Shown here: piece by piece, positions 32,963-42,541 of the stretch
How positions within the stretch are numbered: position 1 is the stretch's first letter
Layout of the letters: every line of letters begins with the position of its first letter
Assembly: GCA_963788115.1 (NCBI GenBank)
Contig: CAWBFD010000004.1
Span: 620,001 to 684,000 of the forward strand
DNA length: 64,000 nt
Source of the DNA: CAWBFD01 sp963788115
Lineage (GTDB): Bacteria > Actinomycetota > Thermoleophilia > Solirubrobacterales > 70-9
Direction: 5' to 3'
The notes under the pieces: model-generated
What the model saw: the letters and a program-made list of their open reading frames with translations, nothing else
Databases searched by the model: none
Told to the model about the DNA's origin: nothing
Program-made: the position numbers and the translations under genes

Positions 32963-34534
32963 ATGAGCGTGCACGGATGCGTCGCCGCTGGACACCCGCT
33001 CACCGCGGAGGCGGGGGCCGCGGCCCTGCGTGAGGGCGGCAATGCGGTCGATGCCGCCGTCGCCGCGGCGCTGACGTCGTTCGTCTGCGAGAGCCCGCTG
33101 ACAGGGCTCGGGGCGGGGGGGTTCATGCTCATCCACGCTCCCGGGGGTGGCGAGAACGTCCTGCTCGACTTCTTCGTCGCCTCCCCGGGGCGCTCCGGCC
33201 GGGAGCGCGGAGCCGAGCTCCTGCCCGTGACCGTGCTGTTCGACGGCACCCCGCAGGTGTTCAACATCGGCGCGGCCTCGTGTGGGGTGCCCGGCGTGCC
33301 GGCAGGGCTGTGGGAGGCGCTCCGAAGCCACGGGACCATGCCGATGGCGGAGCTGGCGAGACCCGCCGCGGCGCTCGCTCGCGATGGCGTCGTGGTCAAC
33401 CGGGAGCAGGCATACCTCTTGGTCCTGCTCGAGGGGGTGCTCAAGGAGTACGAGGAGGCGAGAACGATCTATGCGCCGGAGGGCGACCTGCTCGCCGCAG
33501 GCGACCTCTTTCGGTTTCCCGACCTCGGCGACGCGCTCCAGCGCTTCGGCGAGGAAGGTCCGGAGCCGTTCTACCGGGGCGAGGTGGCGCGCGCGGTGTC
33601 CGATTGGGTCTGCGAGCGCGGAGGGACCCTGGGCCCCGAGGACCTGGAGGCGTACCAGGCGACTCCCCGCGATCCGGTCAGAGGGTTCTTCCGCGGGCGC
33701 GAGATCCTCTCCAACCCCCCGCCATCGGCGGGCGGGATCCTGATCGCGTTCTCACTCGACCTGCTCGAGCGAGCCGGGGCGGCCGGCGTCGAGCAGGTGG
33801 TGGCGGCGATGGAGCAGGCGCAGGCCTCGCGCACCGAGCGGTTCCATGTGGGGCTCTACGAGGAGGGATTCGCCGGCGAGTTCCTCGGCGAGGAGCACCT
33901 GACGGCGGCGGCCGAGCGAATGTCGGCAGGGCTCGCGGCACCGGGCGCCCCCTCCGAGGGGCCCGCGGATCCGGCGGACCACCTGGGCTCCACCACGCAC
34001 ATCAGCGCCGTCGACGCCGCCGGCGGCTGCGCGAGCATCACCTGCTCGAACGGGACCGGCTCCGGCATCGTCGTGCCAGGCACGGGGGTCCACGTCAACA
34101 ACATGCTCGGCGAGGAGGACCTGAATCCGCTCGGCTTCCACCGGACGCTGGCGGGCAGGCGAATGCCGTCGATGATGGCGCCGACGGTGGTGCTGCGTGA
34201 TGGCGAGCTCGAGATGGCGCTCGGGAGCGGTGGCTCCAACCGGATCCGCTCGGCGATCCTTCAGGCGATCCTGAGGCTCGTCGTCGACGGGCTCGAGGCC
34301 GACGAGGCGGTGCGCGCCCCGAGGGTGCATTTCGAGGCCGGCACGGTCCAGGCCGAACCTGGAGTGGACGAGCACGCGCTGGCGAGCCTCGAGGACCGCG
34401 GGCTCGAGGTCGCGCGCTGGACCCGGCTCAACTGGTTCTTCGGCGGCGTCCACGCGGTGACGCGCGACCTCGAAAGCGGCGAGCTCCATGGCGGTGGGGA
34501 CCCTCGCCGCGGCGGCGCCGTGGCGCTCGCGTAA
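32963..34534 (+). CDS. Gamma-glutamyltransferase family protein
   Basis: A 523-residue Ntn-hydrolase. It begins at once with HGCVAAGHPLTAEAGAAAL and the substrate loop LTGLGAGGFMLIHA. The self-cleavage/nucleophile Thr is the first Thr of TTHISAVD near residue 344, and the GGSNRIRSAILQ element follows near 420. There is no signal peptide, so unlike the classical periplasmic enzyme it is predicted to be cytosolic. TAGCCT six bases before the ATG suggests a leaderless mRNA. The true donor is unknown; related proteins act on glutathione, mycothiol conjugates or cephalosporins. Confidence 0.9.
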   Translation: MSVHGCVAAGHPLTAEAGAAALREGGNAVDAAVAAALTSFVCESPLTGLGAGGFMLIHAPGGGENVLLDFFVASPGRSGRERGAELLPVTVLFDGTPQVFNIGAASCGVPGVPAGLWEALRSHGTMPMAELARPAAALARDGVVVNREQAYLLVLLEGVLKEYEEARTIYAPEGDLLAAGDLFRFPDLGDALQRFGEEGPEPFYRGEVARAVSDWVCERGGTLGPEDLEAYQATPRDPVRGFFRGREILSNPPPSAGGILIAFSLDLLERAGAAGVEQVVAAMEQAQASRTERFHVGLYEEGFAGEFLGEEHLTAAAERMSAGLAAPGAPSEGPADPADHLGSTTHISAVDAAGGCASITCSNGTGSGIVVPGTGVHVNNMLGEEDLNPLGFHRTLAGRRMPSMMAPTVVLRDGELEMALGSGGSNRIRSAILQAILRLVVDGLEADEAVRAPRVHFEAGTVQAEPGVDEHALASLEDRGLEVARWTRLNWFFGGVHAVTRDLESGELHGGGDPRRGGAVALA

Positions 34535-34535
34535 C

Positions 34536-34570
34536 CGTCGGCGGGCGCGCTTGCCGCCGCCTAGCCGACG
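34536..34570. terminator. Bidirectional stem-loop between convergent genes
   Basis: CGTCGGC (34536-34542) pairs with GCCGACG (34564-34570), with additional GC pairing inside. It starts one base after the gamma-glutamyltransferase stop and spans the stop of the LON-domain gene on the other strand. Confidence 0.6.
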
Positions 34571-35190
34571 ATCACCTTGCCGTTCATGCGGGCGCGCTCG
34601 GCGATCTCGTTGGAGGTGTTCACGGCCTCGACCAGCGCCTGCAGCGCGTTGCCGAGCATCCGCATTCGCTTCGGCTCGGAGCGGAGCTCGAGTAGCCGCT
34701 GCTTGGTCTCGGCGGGCAGCTCGACGCGCGAGGCGATCCCGTAGGCATCCTCCGCGGCGAGCTCGTCGAGGTCGGGCGGCTCGCCGGAGACCTTTTCGAC
34801 CAGCTCCCTGAACGCCTCGCGGACGAGATCGGCGGCCTCGGCATCCTCGCCTCCGGGCTCCTCGTCTGCATCGATCGGCCGCACCTCGCCGGCCGGATAG
34901 TCGACCGCCTGGAACCGATCTAGCACGCGGAACGGGCGCTCGCCTGCGACCACGATGTTCAGGCGGCCGTCGTCGAACTGCTCGAGCACCTCCGTCACCC
35001 GAGCCGTGCAGCCGATCCGGCGCGCGCCGCCCTCGTCGTCGCGGAAGACGATCCCGAACGGCGCCTCGCGCTCCATGCAGTCGCCGATCATGCGCTTGTA
35101 GCGCTCCTCGAAGATGTGCAGCGGCAGCAGCTCACCGGGCAGGATCACCACGGGGAGCTCGAAGATCGGGAGCTCGACGCCGTCGGCCAC
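34561..35190 (-). CDS. LON peptidase substrate-binding (PUA-like) domain protein
   Basis: A 209-residue protein. It begins with ELPIFELPVVILPGELLPLHIFEERYKRMI, the hallmark of the N-terminal LON substrate-binding domain, without the ATPase or protease parts. A helical tail (about 125-205) follows. I chose the GTG at 35190 because a perfect TACAAT -10 box lies six bases upstream on this strand, with no ribosome site. A longer frame would run back over the start of the cyclase gene. The cellular role of such stand-alone domains is not known. Confidence 0.88.
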   Translation of the reverse strand: MADGVELPIFELPVVILPGELLPLHIFEERYKRMIGDCMEREAPFGIVFRDDEGGARRIGCTARVTEVLEQFDDGRLNIVVAGERPFRVLDRFQAVDYPAGEVRPIDADEEPGGEDAEAADLVREAFRELVEKVSGEPPDLDELAAEDAYGIASRVELPAETKQRLLELRSEPKRMRMLGNALQALVEAVNTSNEIAERARMNGKVIVG

Positions 35191-35196
35191 CTCGCG

Positions 35197-35202
35197 ATTG
35201 TA
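35197..35202 (-). promoter_or_regulatory. -10 box of the LON-domain gene, shared divergent region
   Basis: TACAAT on the minus strand, six bases before the GTG start. Only 29 bases separate this start from the divergent cyclase ATG, so the two promoters overlap and cannot fire independently without interference. Confidence 0.6.
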
Positions 35203-35219
35203 GGTAGCCGTCCGCGAGA

Positions 35220-36339
35220 ATGGCGCCGGTGGCGATCGATTTCGAAGCAGAGGGCCTGCTCGAGGGACTGGACGGGAACCAGCGCGAGGCACGGCGGAAG
35301 CTGTTGGAGGAGCTCGCGGCGGACGGCGTGCCGCTCGAGGACCTTCGCCGGGCGGTCGAGGAGGACCGGCTGGCGCTGCTCCCCGTCGAACGCGTGCTCG
35401 CGAGCGATGGTCCTCGCTACACGGCCGAGGAGGTCGCCGAGCGCGCGGGGATCGAGCTCGACTTCCTGCTTCGCCAGTGGCAGGCGCTGGGCCTGCCGAT
35501 CCCTGACCCGGACGAGCGGGCGTTCGGCGAGGAGGACGTGGGCGCCGCCCGGCGGATCGCGACCATCCGGGAGATCCTGCCCGACGAGGCGTTGCTCGAG
35601 TCGGCGCGGGTGCTCGGGGGTGCGATGGCGCAGTTCGCAGCGGCCAGCCGCGCCCTGATCGCGGAGGCGATGATGCACGCCGGCGACACCGAGCGCGACG
35701 TCGGCCTGCGTCTGGCGGAGGCCGCCCGCCGGCTCGGGCCGCTGGTCGGCGAGACGTTGGAGTACGCGTTCAACCTTCACCTCCGCGAGCAGATCCGCGA
35801 CGACGTGATCGGCAGGGCGGAGCTTCGGCGGGGCGCGCCGGGAACCCAGGAGATCACCGCGGGCTTCGCCGACATCGTCGGCTTCACCAGCTCTCGGCGA
35901 GGAGTTGCCGCCCGAGGAGCTCGGGGGCGTCACCGGCCGGCTCGGCACGCTTGCCGCGGATGTGGTGCGACCCCCGGTCCGGCTCGTGAAGCTGCTGGGA
36001 GACGCGGCCATGCTGGTCTCGGCGGACGGCGAGCGGGCGGTCGACGCGGCCCTGGCGCTGGTCGAGGCGGCGGCCGAGGAAGGGGACGAGTTTCCGATGA
36101 TGCGCGCCGGGCTCGCGCGGGGGATCGCGATCGCCCGCGCCGGCGACTGGTATGGGCGTCCGGTGAACCTCGCCAGCCGGATCACCGCCGTGGCTCGCCC
36201 GGGCAGCGTGCTGGTCAGCGCAGCGGCGAAGGAGGCGGCCGGCGATCGCTTCCGGTACTCGTCCGCAGGCGAGCGCCGGCTGCGGGGGATCCAGGGCAGG
36301 GTGAGGATGTTCCGGGTCCGGCGGGAGCCTGCGGCGTAA
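35220..36339 (+). pseudogene. Class III adenylate cyclase, interrupted by a frameshift
   Basis: The N-terminal half (to about 35890) encodes a helical regulatory domain with YTAEEVAERAGIELDFLLRQW, like the actinobacterial adenylate cyclase regulatory domain (as in Rv1264). The catalytic start AGFADIVGFTS, with the first metal Asp, follows. One surplus base at about 35892-35894 then throws the frame off. In the corrected frame the cyclase continues: ELPPEELGGVTGRLG, VKLLGDAAMLVS (substrate Lys and second Asp) and GDWYGRPVNLASRI (transition-state Asn/Arg), ending at 36339. All catalytic residues survive, so the gene is either freshly broken or an assembly error. Uncorrected, the frame runs to 36392 as Arg/Gly-rich nonsense. 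Confidence 0.8.
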
Positions 36340-36379
36340 CGCTGAGTGAGCACCTGAGACCGAATGGCAAGCTTCGGTC

Positions 36380-38119
36380 ATGCCTCTACTGATGCTGTTC
36401 GCCCTGATCGCGGGAGCCGGCACGGCGCTCTCGCCGTGCGTGCTGCCCGTGCTGCCGGCGGTGCTCTCGGCCGGCGTCACCGGCGGGCGGCGGCGGCCGC
36501 TCGGGATCGTCACCGGGCTGGTCCTGTCGTTCACCTTCGCCACGGTCGCCCTCGTCTACGTGATCGACGCGCTCGGGTGGCCCGGCGATCTGCTCCGCAC
36601 CCTCGCCATCGTCACCCTGGCCGTCTTCGGCCTGTGCCTCCTGGTGCCGGCCCTGTCCGATCGGGTCGAGGGCTGGATCTCCCGGATCGCGCCGGCCCCG
36701 GCCCGCGTGGGAGGCGACGGCTTCGCCTCGGGCCTGGTCGTCGGCGGAAGTCTCGGCTTCGTCTACGCGCCGTGTGCGGGGCCGATCCTCGCCGGCGTGA
36801 TCACGGTCTCCGCCGCCCAGGACTTCACTGCGGGCCGGCTCGCGGTCGCGCTGTCCTACGCCGTCGGCTCGGCCATCGTCCTCTACCTCCTGATGCTCGG
36901 CGGCCGCCGTCTCGCCGACCGCCTCGCTGCCCACCGCGCCCAGATCCAGGCGGCGATGGGCGCCTTGATGCTCGCGGTGGCGGTCGTCATCGCCGCCGAT
37001 CTGGACGTGCGCTTCCAGAGCACGATCGCCGATGACCTGCCGGCCTTCCTGGTCAACCCGACCGGTGACCTCGAGGCGAGCGCCGCGGTGAGCAACGAGC
37101 TCGCAGAGGTGCGGGGCGGCCACGGCTCGCGCGAGGGGGGCGAGGCCGAGGCCGAGCAGGGCGAGACCCTGCCCGACCTCGGCCTCGCCCCCGACTTCAC
37201 CGCCACCCAGAGCTGGTTCAACACCCCCGGAGGACGCCCGCTCTCGATTCGAGAGCTCACCCGCGACGGCCACGTGGTGCTGATCGATTTCTGGACCTAC
37301 ACCTGCATCAACTGCCTGCGCACGCTCCCGTACCTTCGGTCCTGGGACGAGCGCTACCGGCGCGAGGGCCTGGTGATCGTGGGCGTCCACACCCCGGAGT
37401 TCCCCTTCGAGCGCGACGCGGCGAACGTCGAGCGGGCGATCGCCGACAACGATCTCCGCTATCCGGTGGCACAGGACAACGAATACGGCACCTGGACCGC
37501 GTTCGGCAACCAGTACTGGCCGGCCAAGTACCTGATCGACGACCGGGGCCACGTGCGCTTCGTCCACTTCGGTGAGGGTGCCTACGAGGCGACCGAGTCC
37601 GCGATCCGCTCGCTGCTGGCGGAGGCGGGGACCCGCCCGGGACGGCGCGCCGGGACTCCGCGGGCCGAGACGGCCGACCCCGGGGTGCGAACCCCGGAGA
37701 CCTACCTCGGCTCCGAACGCGCCGACGGGTTCGTCAACGGCCCTATTCGCCCGGGGCCGCATCGGTTCACGCCGGTCGATCCGGGTGAGCTGCCGGAGAA
37801 CGGGTTCGCCTACGGCGGCGCCTGGCGGATCGACGGCAGCTCGGCCAGGGCGCTGGGCGGCGCCTCGCTCAGCCTCCGGTTTCGCGCCCGCCGGGTGTTC
37901 CTGGTCCTCGGCTCGCCCGATCACCCCCGGCGGCTTGACGTCCTCCTCGACGGTCGCCCGATCCCCGACGCGCTCGCGGGGGAGGACGTTCGGGAGGGCT
38001 CCGCCACGATCTCACGGCAGCGCCTCTACCGGCTGGTCGAGCTCCGTCGCGCCGGCGACCACACCCTGACCCTGCGATTCGAGCGGGGGATCTCTGGCTA
38101 CGCGTTCACCTTCGGGTGA
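36380..38119 (+). CDS. DipZ-like protein: CcdA membrane domain, thioredoxin domain, C-terminal beta domain
   Basis: A 579-residue protein combining a six-helix CcdA/DsbD transporter with a TlpA-type thioredoxin. The transporter's redox Cys lie in ALSPCVLPVLPAVL (about 15-28) and YAPCAGPILAGV (about 130-141). The thioredoxin (about 270-420) has active site YTCINCLRTLPYL. A C-terminal beta-rich domain (about 445-579), probably carbohydrate-binding-like, completes the DipZ architecture known from Rv2874. It would carry electrons across the membrane to extracytoplasmic thiols. The last 22 bases overlap the convergent methyltransferase gene. Confidence 0.93.
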   Translation: MPLLMLFALIAGAGTALSPCVLPVLPAVLSAGVTGGRRRPLGIVTGLVLSFTFATVALVYVIDALGWPGDLLRTLAIVTLAVFGLCLLVPALSDRVEGWISRIAPAPARVGGDGFASGLVVGGSLGFVYAPCAGPILAGVITVSAAQDFTAGRLAVALSYAVGSAIVLYLLMLGGRRLADRLAAHRAQIQAAMGALMLAVAVVIAADLDVRFQSTIADDLPAFLVNPTGDLEASAAVSNELAEVRGGHGSREGGEAEAEQGETLPDLGLAPDFTATQSWFNTPGGRPLSIRELTRDGHVVLIDFWTYTCINCLRTLPYLRSWDERYRREGLVIVGVHTPEFPFERDAANVERAIADNDLRYPVAQDNEYGTWTAFGNQYWPAKYLIDDRGHVRFVHFGEGAYEATESAIRSLLAEAGTRPGRRAGTPRAETADPGVRTPETYLGSERADGFVNGPIRPGPHRFTPVDPGELPENGFAYGGAWRIDGSSARALGGASLSLRFRARRVFLVLGSPDHPRRLDVLLDGRPIPDALAGEDVREGSATISRQRLYRLVELRRAGDHTLTLRFERGISGYAFTFG

Positions 38120-39024
38120 CGTGCCGAGACCACCAGGTTGTAGAAGAGCTTGGGCGGAAGGCGAGGCTCGAGCATGACCTCGTCCGCCCGCTGTAACGCG
38201 AGATAGCTGCGGAGGGCGAACACGCGCCAGCGATAGGGGATCTCGTCGGGGTCTGCGGTCGCTTCCAACGTGCGCACCGCCCACCCGTACAGGTTGGCCA
38301 AGAGCTCCTCTCCCCTGATCCTGACCTGGCGAAAGCCGGCGCGGGCGAGATGCTCCGCCAGGTCCCCCGGTGAGAAGGCATGCACGTCGACCTGCGACTC
38401 GAGCGCGTGATCGTGCCGGTGCTCGTCGCCAAAGACGTCGCGAGCTGAGGCGCCGAGGAGCCGCCGCCAGAGCGGCGCCAGGAGGAGCGCAGCGCGCTTC
38501 GGCACCGCCGCCAGCCGGTCGCCCTGCTGCGACGGCTCCCCGCAGAAGGCGATCGTGCCGCCGGGGCGAAGCACGCGCGCGAACTCCGCGAACGAGCGAT
38601 CGAGGTCCGGAAGGTGGTGGAGCACCGCGTGGCCGAAGACGAGGTCGAAGCTCTCGTCGGGGAAGGGCAGCCCCCCGGCCTCGGCGCGGGTCGTCGTCAC
38701 CTCGAGCTCCAGCCGCGCAGCGGTCCCCGACATCGTGTCGAGCATCCCCGCCGAGATGTCGCTGGCGGTCAGCCGCTCGACCAGTCCCGCCTGGAGCAGG
38801 TTGAGGCCGAGATAGCCGGTGCCGGCGCCGACCTCGAGCGCGTCCCCGAACGGCCGCTCCGGCCAGGCTCCGAGCGCCTTGCGCATCTTCGCCCGGACCT
38901 GGTCCTGCCCCAGCTGGCCGAAGTCGATCCCCCACTTGGCGTCGTAGGAGGCAGCCGCAGCGTCGTGGTAGCGGGCATTGGCGTCCTTGATCTGCTCAGG
39001 CGTGGCCGAGGATGAGGCCGGCAT
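38098..39024 (-). CDS. SAM-dependent methyltransferase (class I)
   Basis: A 308-residue protein. The SAM motif ALEVGAGTGYLGLNLLQAG is near residues 62-80, and SFDLVFGHAVLHHLPD near 130 is motif II. The C-terminal 120 residues are specific and of unknown role. It is divergent, across 67 bases, to a second methyltransferase followed by GH57 and GT4 enzymes. By position it may correspond to the outlying methyltransferase (Rv3037c) of the mycobacterial methylglucose polysaccharide locus. That is inference. TACCCT lies ten bases before its ATG on the minus strand. Confidence 0.88.
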   Translation of the reverse strand: MPASSSATPEQIKDANARYHDAAAASYDAKWGIDFGQLGQDQVRAKMRKALGAWPERPFGDALEVGAGTGYLGLNLLQAGLVERLTASDISAGMLDTMSGTAARLELEVTTTRAEAGGLPFPDESFDLVFGHAVLHHLPDLDRSFAEFARVLRPGGTIAFCGEPSQQGDRLAAVPKRAALLLAPLWRRLLGASARDVFGDEHRHDHALESQVDVHAFSPGDLAEHLARAGFRQVRIRGEELLANLYGWAVRTLEATADPDEIPYRWRVFALRSYLALQRADEVMLEPRLPPKLFYNLVVSARHPKVNA

Positions 39025-39091
39025 GCGAGCCGCAAGGGTACGTGAGGCTCATCGCTCCAGCCGCGCGTGTGTGCCAAGTTGCCGCCAGCCG

Positions 39092-39847
39092 ATGCATCCG
39101 ATCCAGCGCGACCAACCAGCGGGCGTGCCGCCGCTCGAGCTGACCGGCGAGCGGACCCTCCCCGACGTCCCCGAGGAGAACTACTGGTTCCGCCGCCACC
39201 TCGCGGTCTACGAGTGGATCGCGGAGCGGGTGGGAGGGTTGCGCGTCGCCGACCTGGCGTGCGGCGAGGGCTACGGCTCGGCCGTCCTCGCGCGAGCCGC
39301 GGGAGACGTGGTCGGGGTCGACGCCAATCCCGAAGCGCACGAGCACGCGCGGTCGCGGTACCGGCGAGGAAACTTGCGGTTCGAGCGAGCGCTGGTCGAG
39401 GACTTCGGGGATGCGTGTGATGCGATCGTCTTCCTCCAGACGATCGAGCACATCGGCCTCCCCGAGGGGCTTTTGGAGCGCTTCGCGGCTCGCGCCCCGA
39501 TCGTCTACGTCTCCACGCCCAACCGGCTGACGCTGGCCCCGCCGGGCAGGGAGAAGTCCGACAACCCCTGGCATCTGCGTGAGTACACGCTCGCCGAGTA
39601 CCGGGAGCTGCTCGAGCCCCGCTTCGAGCGGGTCGAGATCCTGGGCCTCTTCCACACGCGCAAGCTCCGGATGCACGAGCTTGCGCTGCGCCTCGGCTGG
39701 GATCGGGTGCATTCGCGACTGCGCCTGACCGAGCCCTTCTACACCCGCTTCGTGCCCGCGATCTCCACCTCCGACTTCGCGCTCCGCAGCTTCCGGGAGG
39801 CGGACCTCGACCGGGCGCTCGACTTCCTCGCGATCTGCCATGCCTGA
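39092..39847 (+). CDS. SAM-dependent methyltransferase, first gene of a polysaccharide operon
   Basis: A 251-residue class I methyltransferase. It opens with PPLELTGERTLPDVPEENYW and has the SAM motif VADLACGEGYGSAVLARA near 50-67. AIVFLQTIEHIGLPEG is near 112, and YVSTPNRLTLAPPG near 140. This pattern resembles Rv3030. Its stop overlaps the GH57 gene by eight bases and the GT4 gene follows, so methylation of an alpha-glucan is the likely job. The start chosen gives the family length; upstream codons in frame overlap the divergent gene. Confidence 0.88.
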   Translation: MHPIQRDQPAGVPPLELTGERTLPDVPEENYWFRRHLAVYEWIAERVGGLRVADLACGEGYGSAVLARAAGDVVGVDANPEAHEHARSRYRRGNLRFERALVEDFGDACDAIVFLQTIEHIGLPEGLLERFAARAPIVYVSTPNRLTLAPPGREKSDNPWHLREYTLAEYRELLEPRFERVEILGLFHTRKLRMHELALRLGWDRVHSRLRLTEPFYTRFVPAISTSDFALRSFREADLDRALDFLAICHA

Positions 39848-41261
39848 GGCGCGGCGGCCGCCGGCCGGTTCGCTAGCGATCGTGCTCCACAGCCACATGC
39901 CATACGTCGAGGGCTTCGGCACCTACCCGTTCGGGGAGGAGTGGCTGTTCGACGCCGTGTGCCGCTCCTATCTGCCGGTGCTCGAAGTCGCCGAGCGACT
40001 CACGGTGACGGTCACCCCGGTCCTGGCCGATCAGCTCGAGGCGCCCGGGGTGGCCGAGAGGCTGACGGCGTTCGTGGAGCGGTATCGGCTGGGAGCGGCG
40101 GAGGCCGACGGGGCCGAGATGGAATCAGAGTTCGAGTCCGCCTGCGCCGGCGCCGCCGACCGCTACCGAGCCGCCCTCGATCGCCTCGCCGGGCTCGGGG
40201 GCGATCCCACCGACGCGTTTCGGGAGGCCCGTGCCCGGGAGGTCGAGCTGATCCCCTCGGCGGCGACCCATGCTGTCCTGCCTCTGGTCGCGACCCTGGC
40301 GGGCCGCCGGCTTCAGGTGGAGACCGGCGTCCGCGCCCACCGGCGGCGCTTCGGGCCCTCCGGGGGGTTCTGGCTGCCGGAGTGCGCTTATGAGCCGGGG
40401 CTCGAGCGGCTCCTCGCCGAGCGGGAGGTCGGTTACTTCTGCGTCGACCAGAGCGCCCACGAGGCACCGCTCGCGGCGCTGCGACCGGTGGCCACCCCCG
40501 CGGGCCCCGTCGCCTTCACGATCGACTGGGAGGCCGTGGGCTGGCTCTGGTCGCTCGACGGCTATCCCGCCGACCCGGTGCACGCGGACTTGTATCGAGG
40601 CTCGGCGCGCGGCACCCGGGTCTGGTCGATCGCGGGGGATCCGTATGACCCGGAGGCCGGCAACGCGAGGGCCCGCGAGCAGGCGACCGAGTTCGTCGAC
40701 GCGGTCGCCGCCCGTCTCGACGCTTATCGTGCGGAGCGCGGGCGGCCGGGGCTGGTGGTGTTCGCGCTGGACACCGAGCTCCTCGGACATTGGTGGTGGG
40801 AGGGCCCCGTCTGGCTTGCCGAGGTGCTCCGCAGCGCTGCGCGCTCGCGCGTCGAGCTGCTGACCCTGAGCGAGGCGCTCGAGCGCCACCCGGCGGAGCG
40901 GCGCCGGCTGCGGCGGGCGAGCTGGGGCGAGGGCAAGGACCTTGGCACGTGGGACTCGCCCGAGGTCGCGGATCTCAGCTGGGCGGCGCGGCGGCTGGAG
41001 CTGCGGCTCCTGCGGGCGCTCGGCACCGGGCTGGACCGCCGCTCCGCGAGCCGCGCCGCGCGTGAGCTGCTGGCGCTGCAGGCGAGCGATTGGGCGTTCC
41101 TCGACCGGCGGCGCCAGGCGGGCGACTACCCGTTCCAGCGCTCGACCGCCCACGCGGAGGCGATGCTCCGGGCCATACACTCCCGCCGCGCCCAACCGCC
41201 CGATCCCGCCATGCGAAATCTCGCTCCCGACCTCAGCCTGGCGCCGCTACTGGAGCCGTAG
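39840..41261 (+). CDS. GH57 family glycoside hydrolase (1,4-alpha-glucan branching enzyme type)
   Basis: A 473-residue GH57 (DUF1957-type) enzyme. It opens with the family's HSHMPYVEGFGTYPFGEEW. The nucleophile Glu is in GFWLPECAYEPGLE near 180, and the acid/base Asp is in VFALDTELLGHWWWEGP near 310. A C-terminal helical domain (DLSWAARRLELRLLRAL, then LLALQASDWAF) is typical of the branching-enzyme subgroup (compare TK1436 and Rv3031). It is translationally linked to the methyltransferase before it and lies 14 bases before the GT4 gene. It should introduce branches into a cytosolic alpha-glucan. Confidence 0.93.
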   Translation: MPEARRPPAGSLAIVLHSHMPYVEGFGTYPFGEEWLFDAVCRSYLPVLEVAERLTVTVTPVLADQLEAPGVAERLTAFVERYRLGAAEADGAEMESEFESACAGAADRYRAALDRLAGLGGDPTDAFREARAREVELIPSAATHAVLPLVATLAGRRLQVETGVRAHRRRFGPSGGFWLPECAYEPGLERLLAEREVGYFCVDQSAHEAPLAALRPVATPAGPVAFTIDWEAVGWLWSLDGYPADPVHADLYRGSARGTRVWSIAGDPYDPEAGNARAREQATEFVDAVAARLDAYRAERGRPGLVVFALDTELLGHWWWEGPVWLAEVLRSAARSRVELLTLSEALERHPAERRRLRRASWGEGKDLGTWDSPEVADLSWAARRLELRLLRALGTGLDRRSASRAARELLALQASDWAFLDRRRQAGDYPFQRSTAHAEAMLRAIHSRRAQPPDPAMRNLAPDLSLAPLLEP

Positions 41262-41275
41262 CTCCGACCGCCCGG

Positions 41276-42469
41276 ATGACCCGCACGCTGATTCTCTCCT
41301 GGGAGTACCCGCCGCTGATCGAGGGCGGGCTCGCCCGTCACGTCCGCAAGCTCTCGGAGGCGCTGGTCGAGCTCGGGAGCGAGGTCCATGTGCTCACCCG
41401 CGGCGGCGAGGAGATGGCCGACGAGGACGAGGTGGACGGCGTCCTGATCCACCGCGTACGCGAGCCGACCCGACCGACCGACCTCGGCGAGTTCGTCGCC
41501 TGGGTCGAGCGGATGAACTCCGACATGCTCGCCGCCGGGGTCGAGCTGGGCGACCGCCACTCCTTCGACGTCGTCCACGGCCACGACTGGCTGGTGGCGA
41601 TGGCCTGCGACCACCTCGCCCGCCGCTTCGATACGCCGCTCGTCACCACGATCCACGCCACCGAGTACGGGCGCCACCAGGGCTGGGTCGAGCGGCACCC
41701 CCAGTCCTACATCCACGGGGTCGAGCGCTGGATCACCAACCGCTCCGAGCACGTGATCGCCTGCTCGTACTACATGCGCGAGCAGATCGCTGACATCTTC
41801 GGGGTCGAGGAGCAGAGGGTGTCGGTGATCCCGAATGGGATCGATCCCGCTGACCTGCAGCCCCATGGCAGGTCCGAGCTCGAGCGACTGCGCCGGGAGT
41901 TCGCCCGCCCCGAGCAGAGGCTGGTGCTGCTGATCGGCCGGTTGGTCTACGAGAAGGGGTTCCAGCTCGCCCTGCAAGCGATGCCGCGGATGATCGACGA
42001 GCTCCCCGACGCGCGGTTCCTGGTGGCCGGCTCGGGAACCCACGAGCACGAGCTCCGTGCCCTGGCGGAGTCGCTCGGCCTGATGGGCCACGGGACGTTC
42101 CTCGGCTGGATCGGCGACGACGTGCTCCACTCGCTGTACCGGATCGCGGACGTATGCGTCGTCCCCTCGATCTACGAGCCGTTCGGCCTCGTCGCGCTGG
42201 AGGCGATGGCATCGGGCTGCCCGTGCATCGTCGCCGACACCGGCGGGCTGCGCGAGGTCGTCCCGCACGAGGACGTGGGCCTGCGCTTCCGCCCCCGCGA
42301 CCCCAGAGCGCTGGCCGAGGTCGCGATCCGGGTGCTCTCCGACGACGATCTCGGGCGCCGCCTCGTGGCCGAGGCCTACGAGCACATCCGCCGCTTCGAT
42401 TGGAGCGACATCGCCGAGCAGACCGCGGTGGTGTACGCCGGGGTCGCGCGAGACGCCGCTCCGGCGTAG
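41276..42469 (+). CDS. GT4 glycosyltransferase (alpha-glucan/glycogen synthase-like)
   Basis: A 397-residue GT-B-fold enzyme. The N-terminal domain has LSWEYPPLIEGGLARHVRKL (about 5-24) and DVVHGHDWLV. The C-terminal domain has LIGRLVYEKGFQLAL and the nucleotide-sugar-binding EPFGLVALEAMASGCP near 298. This matches actinobacterial alpha-1,4-glucan synthases such as Rv3032. Together with GH57 and the methyltransferase it forms an operon for a modified glucan. The ATG lies 14 bases after the GH57 stop without a clear ribosome site. Confidence 0.93.
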   Translation: MTRTLILSWEYPPLIEGGLARHVRKLSEALVELGSEVHVLTRGGEEMADEDEVDGVLIHRVREPTRPTDLGEFVAWVERMNSDMLAAGVELGDRHSFDVVHGHDWLVAMACDHLARRFDTPLVTTIHATEYGRHQGWVERHPQSYIHGVERWITNRSEHVIACSYYMREQIADIFGVEEQRVSVIPNGIDPADLQPHGRSELERLRREFARPEQRLVLLIGRLVYEKGFQLALQAMPRMIDELPDARFLVAGSGTHEHELRALAESLGLMGHGTFLGWIGDDVLHSLYRIADVCVVPSIYEPFGLVALEAMASGCPCIVADTGGLREVVPHEDVGLRFRPRDPRALAEVAIRVLSDDDLGRRLVAEAYEHIRRFDWSDIAEQTAVVYAGVARDAAPA

Positions 42470-42541
42470 CCTGAGTCCACGGCTTTCGCGCCTTTGTATG
42501 GCTGGCCGGCGCCCTTTTGGGTACCGGGCTAGCCTGAGCCG

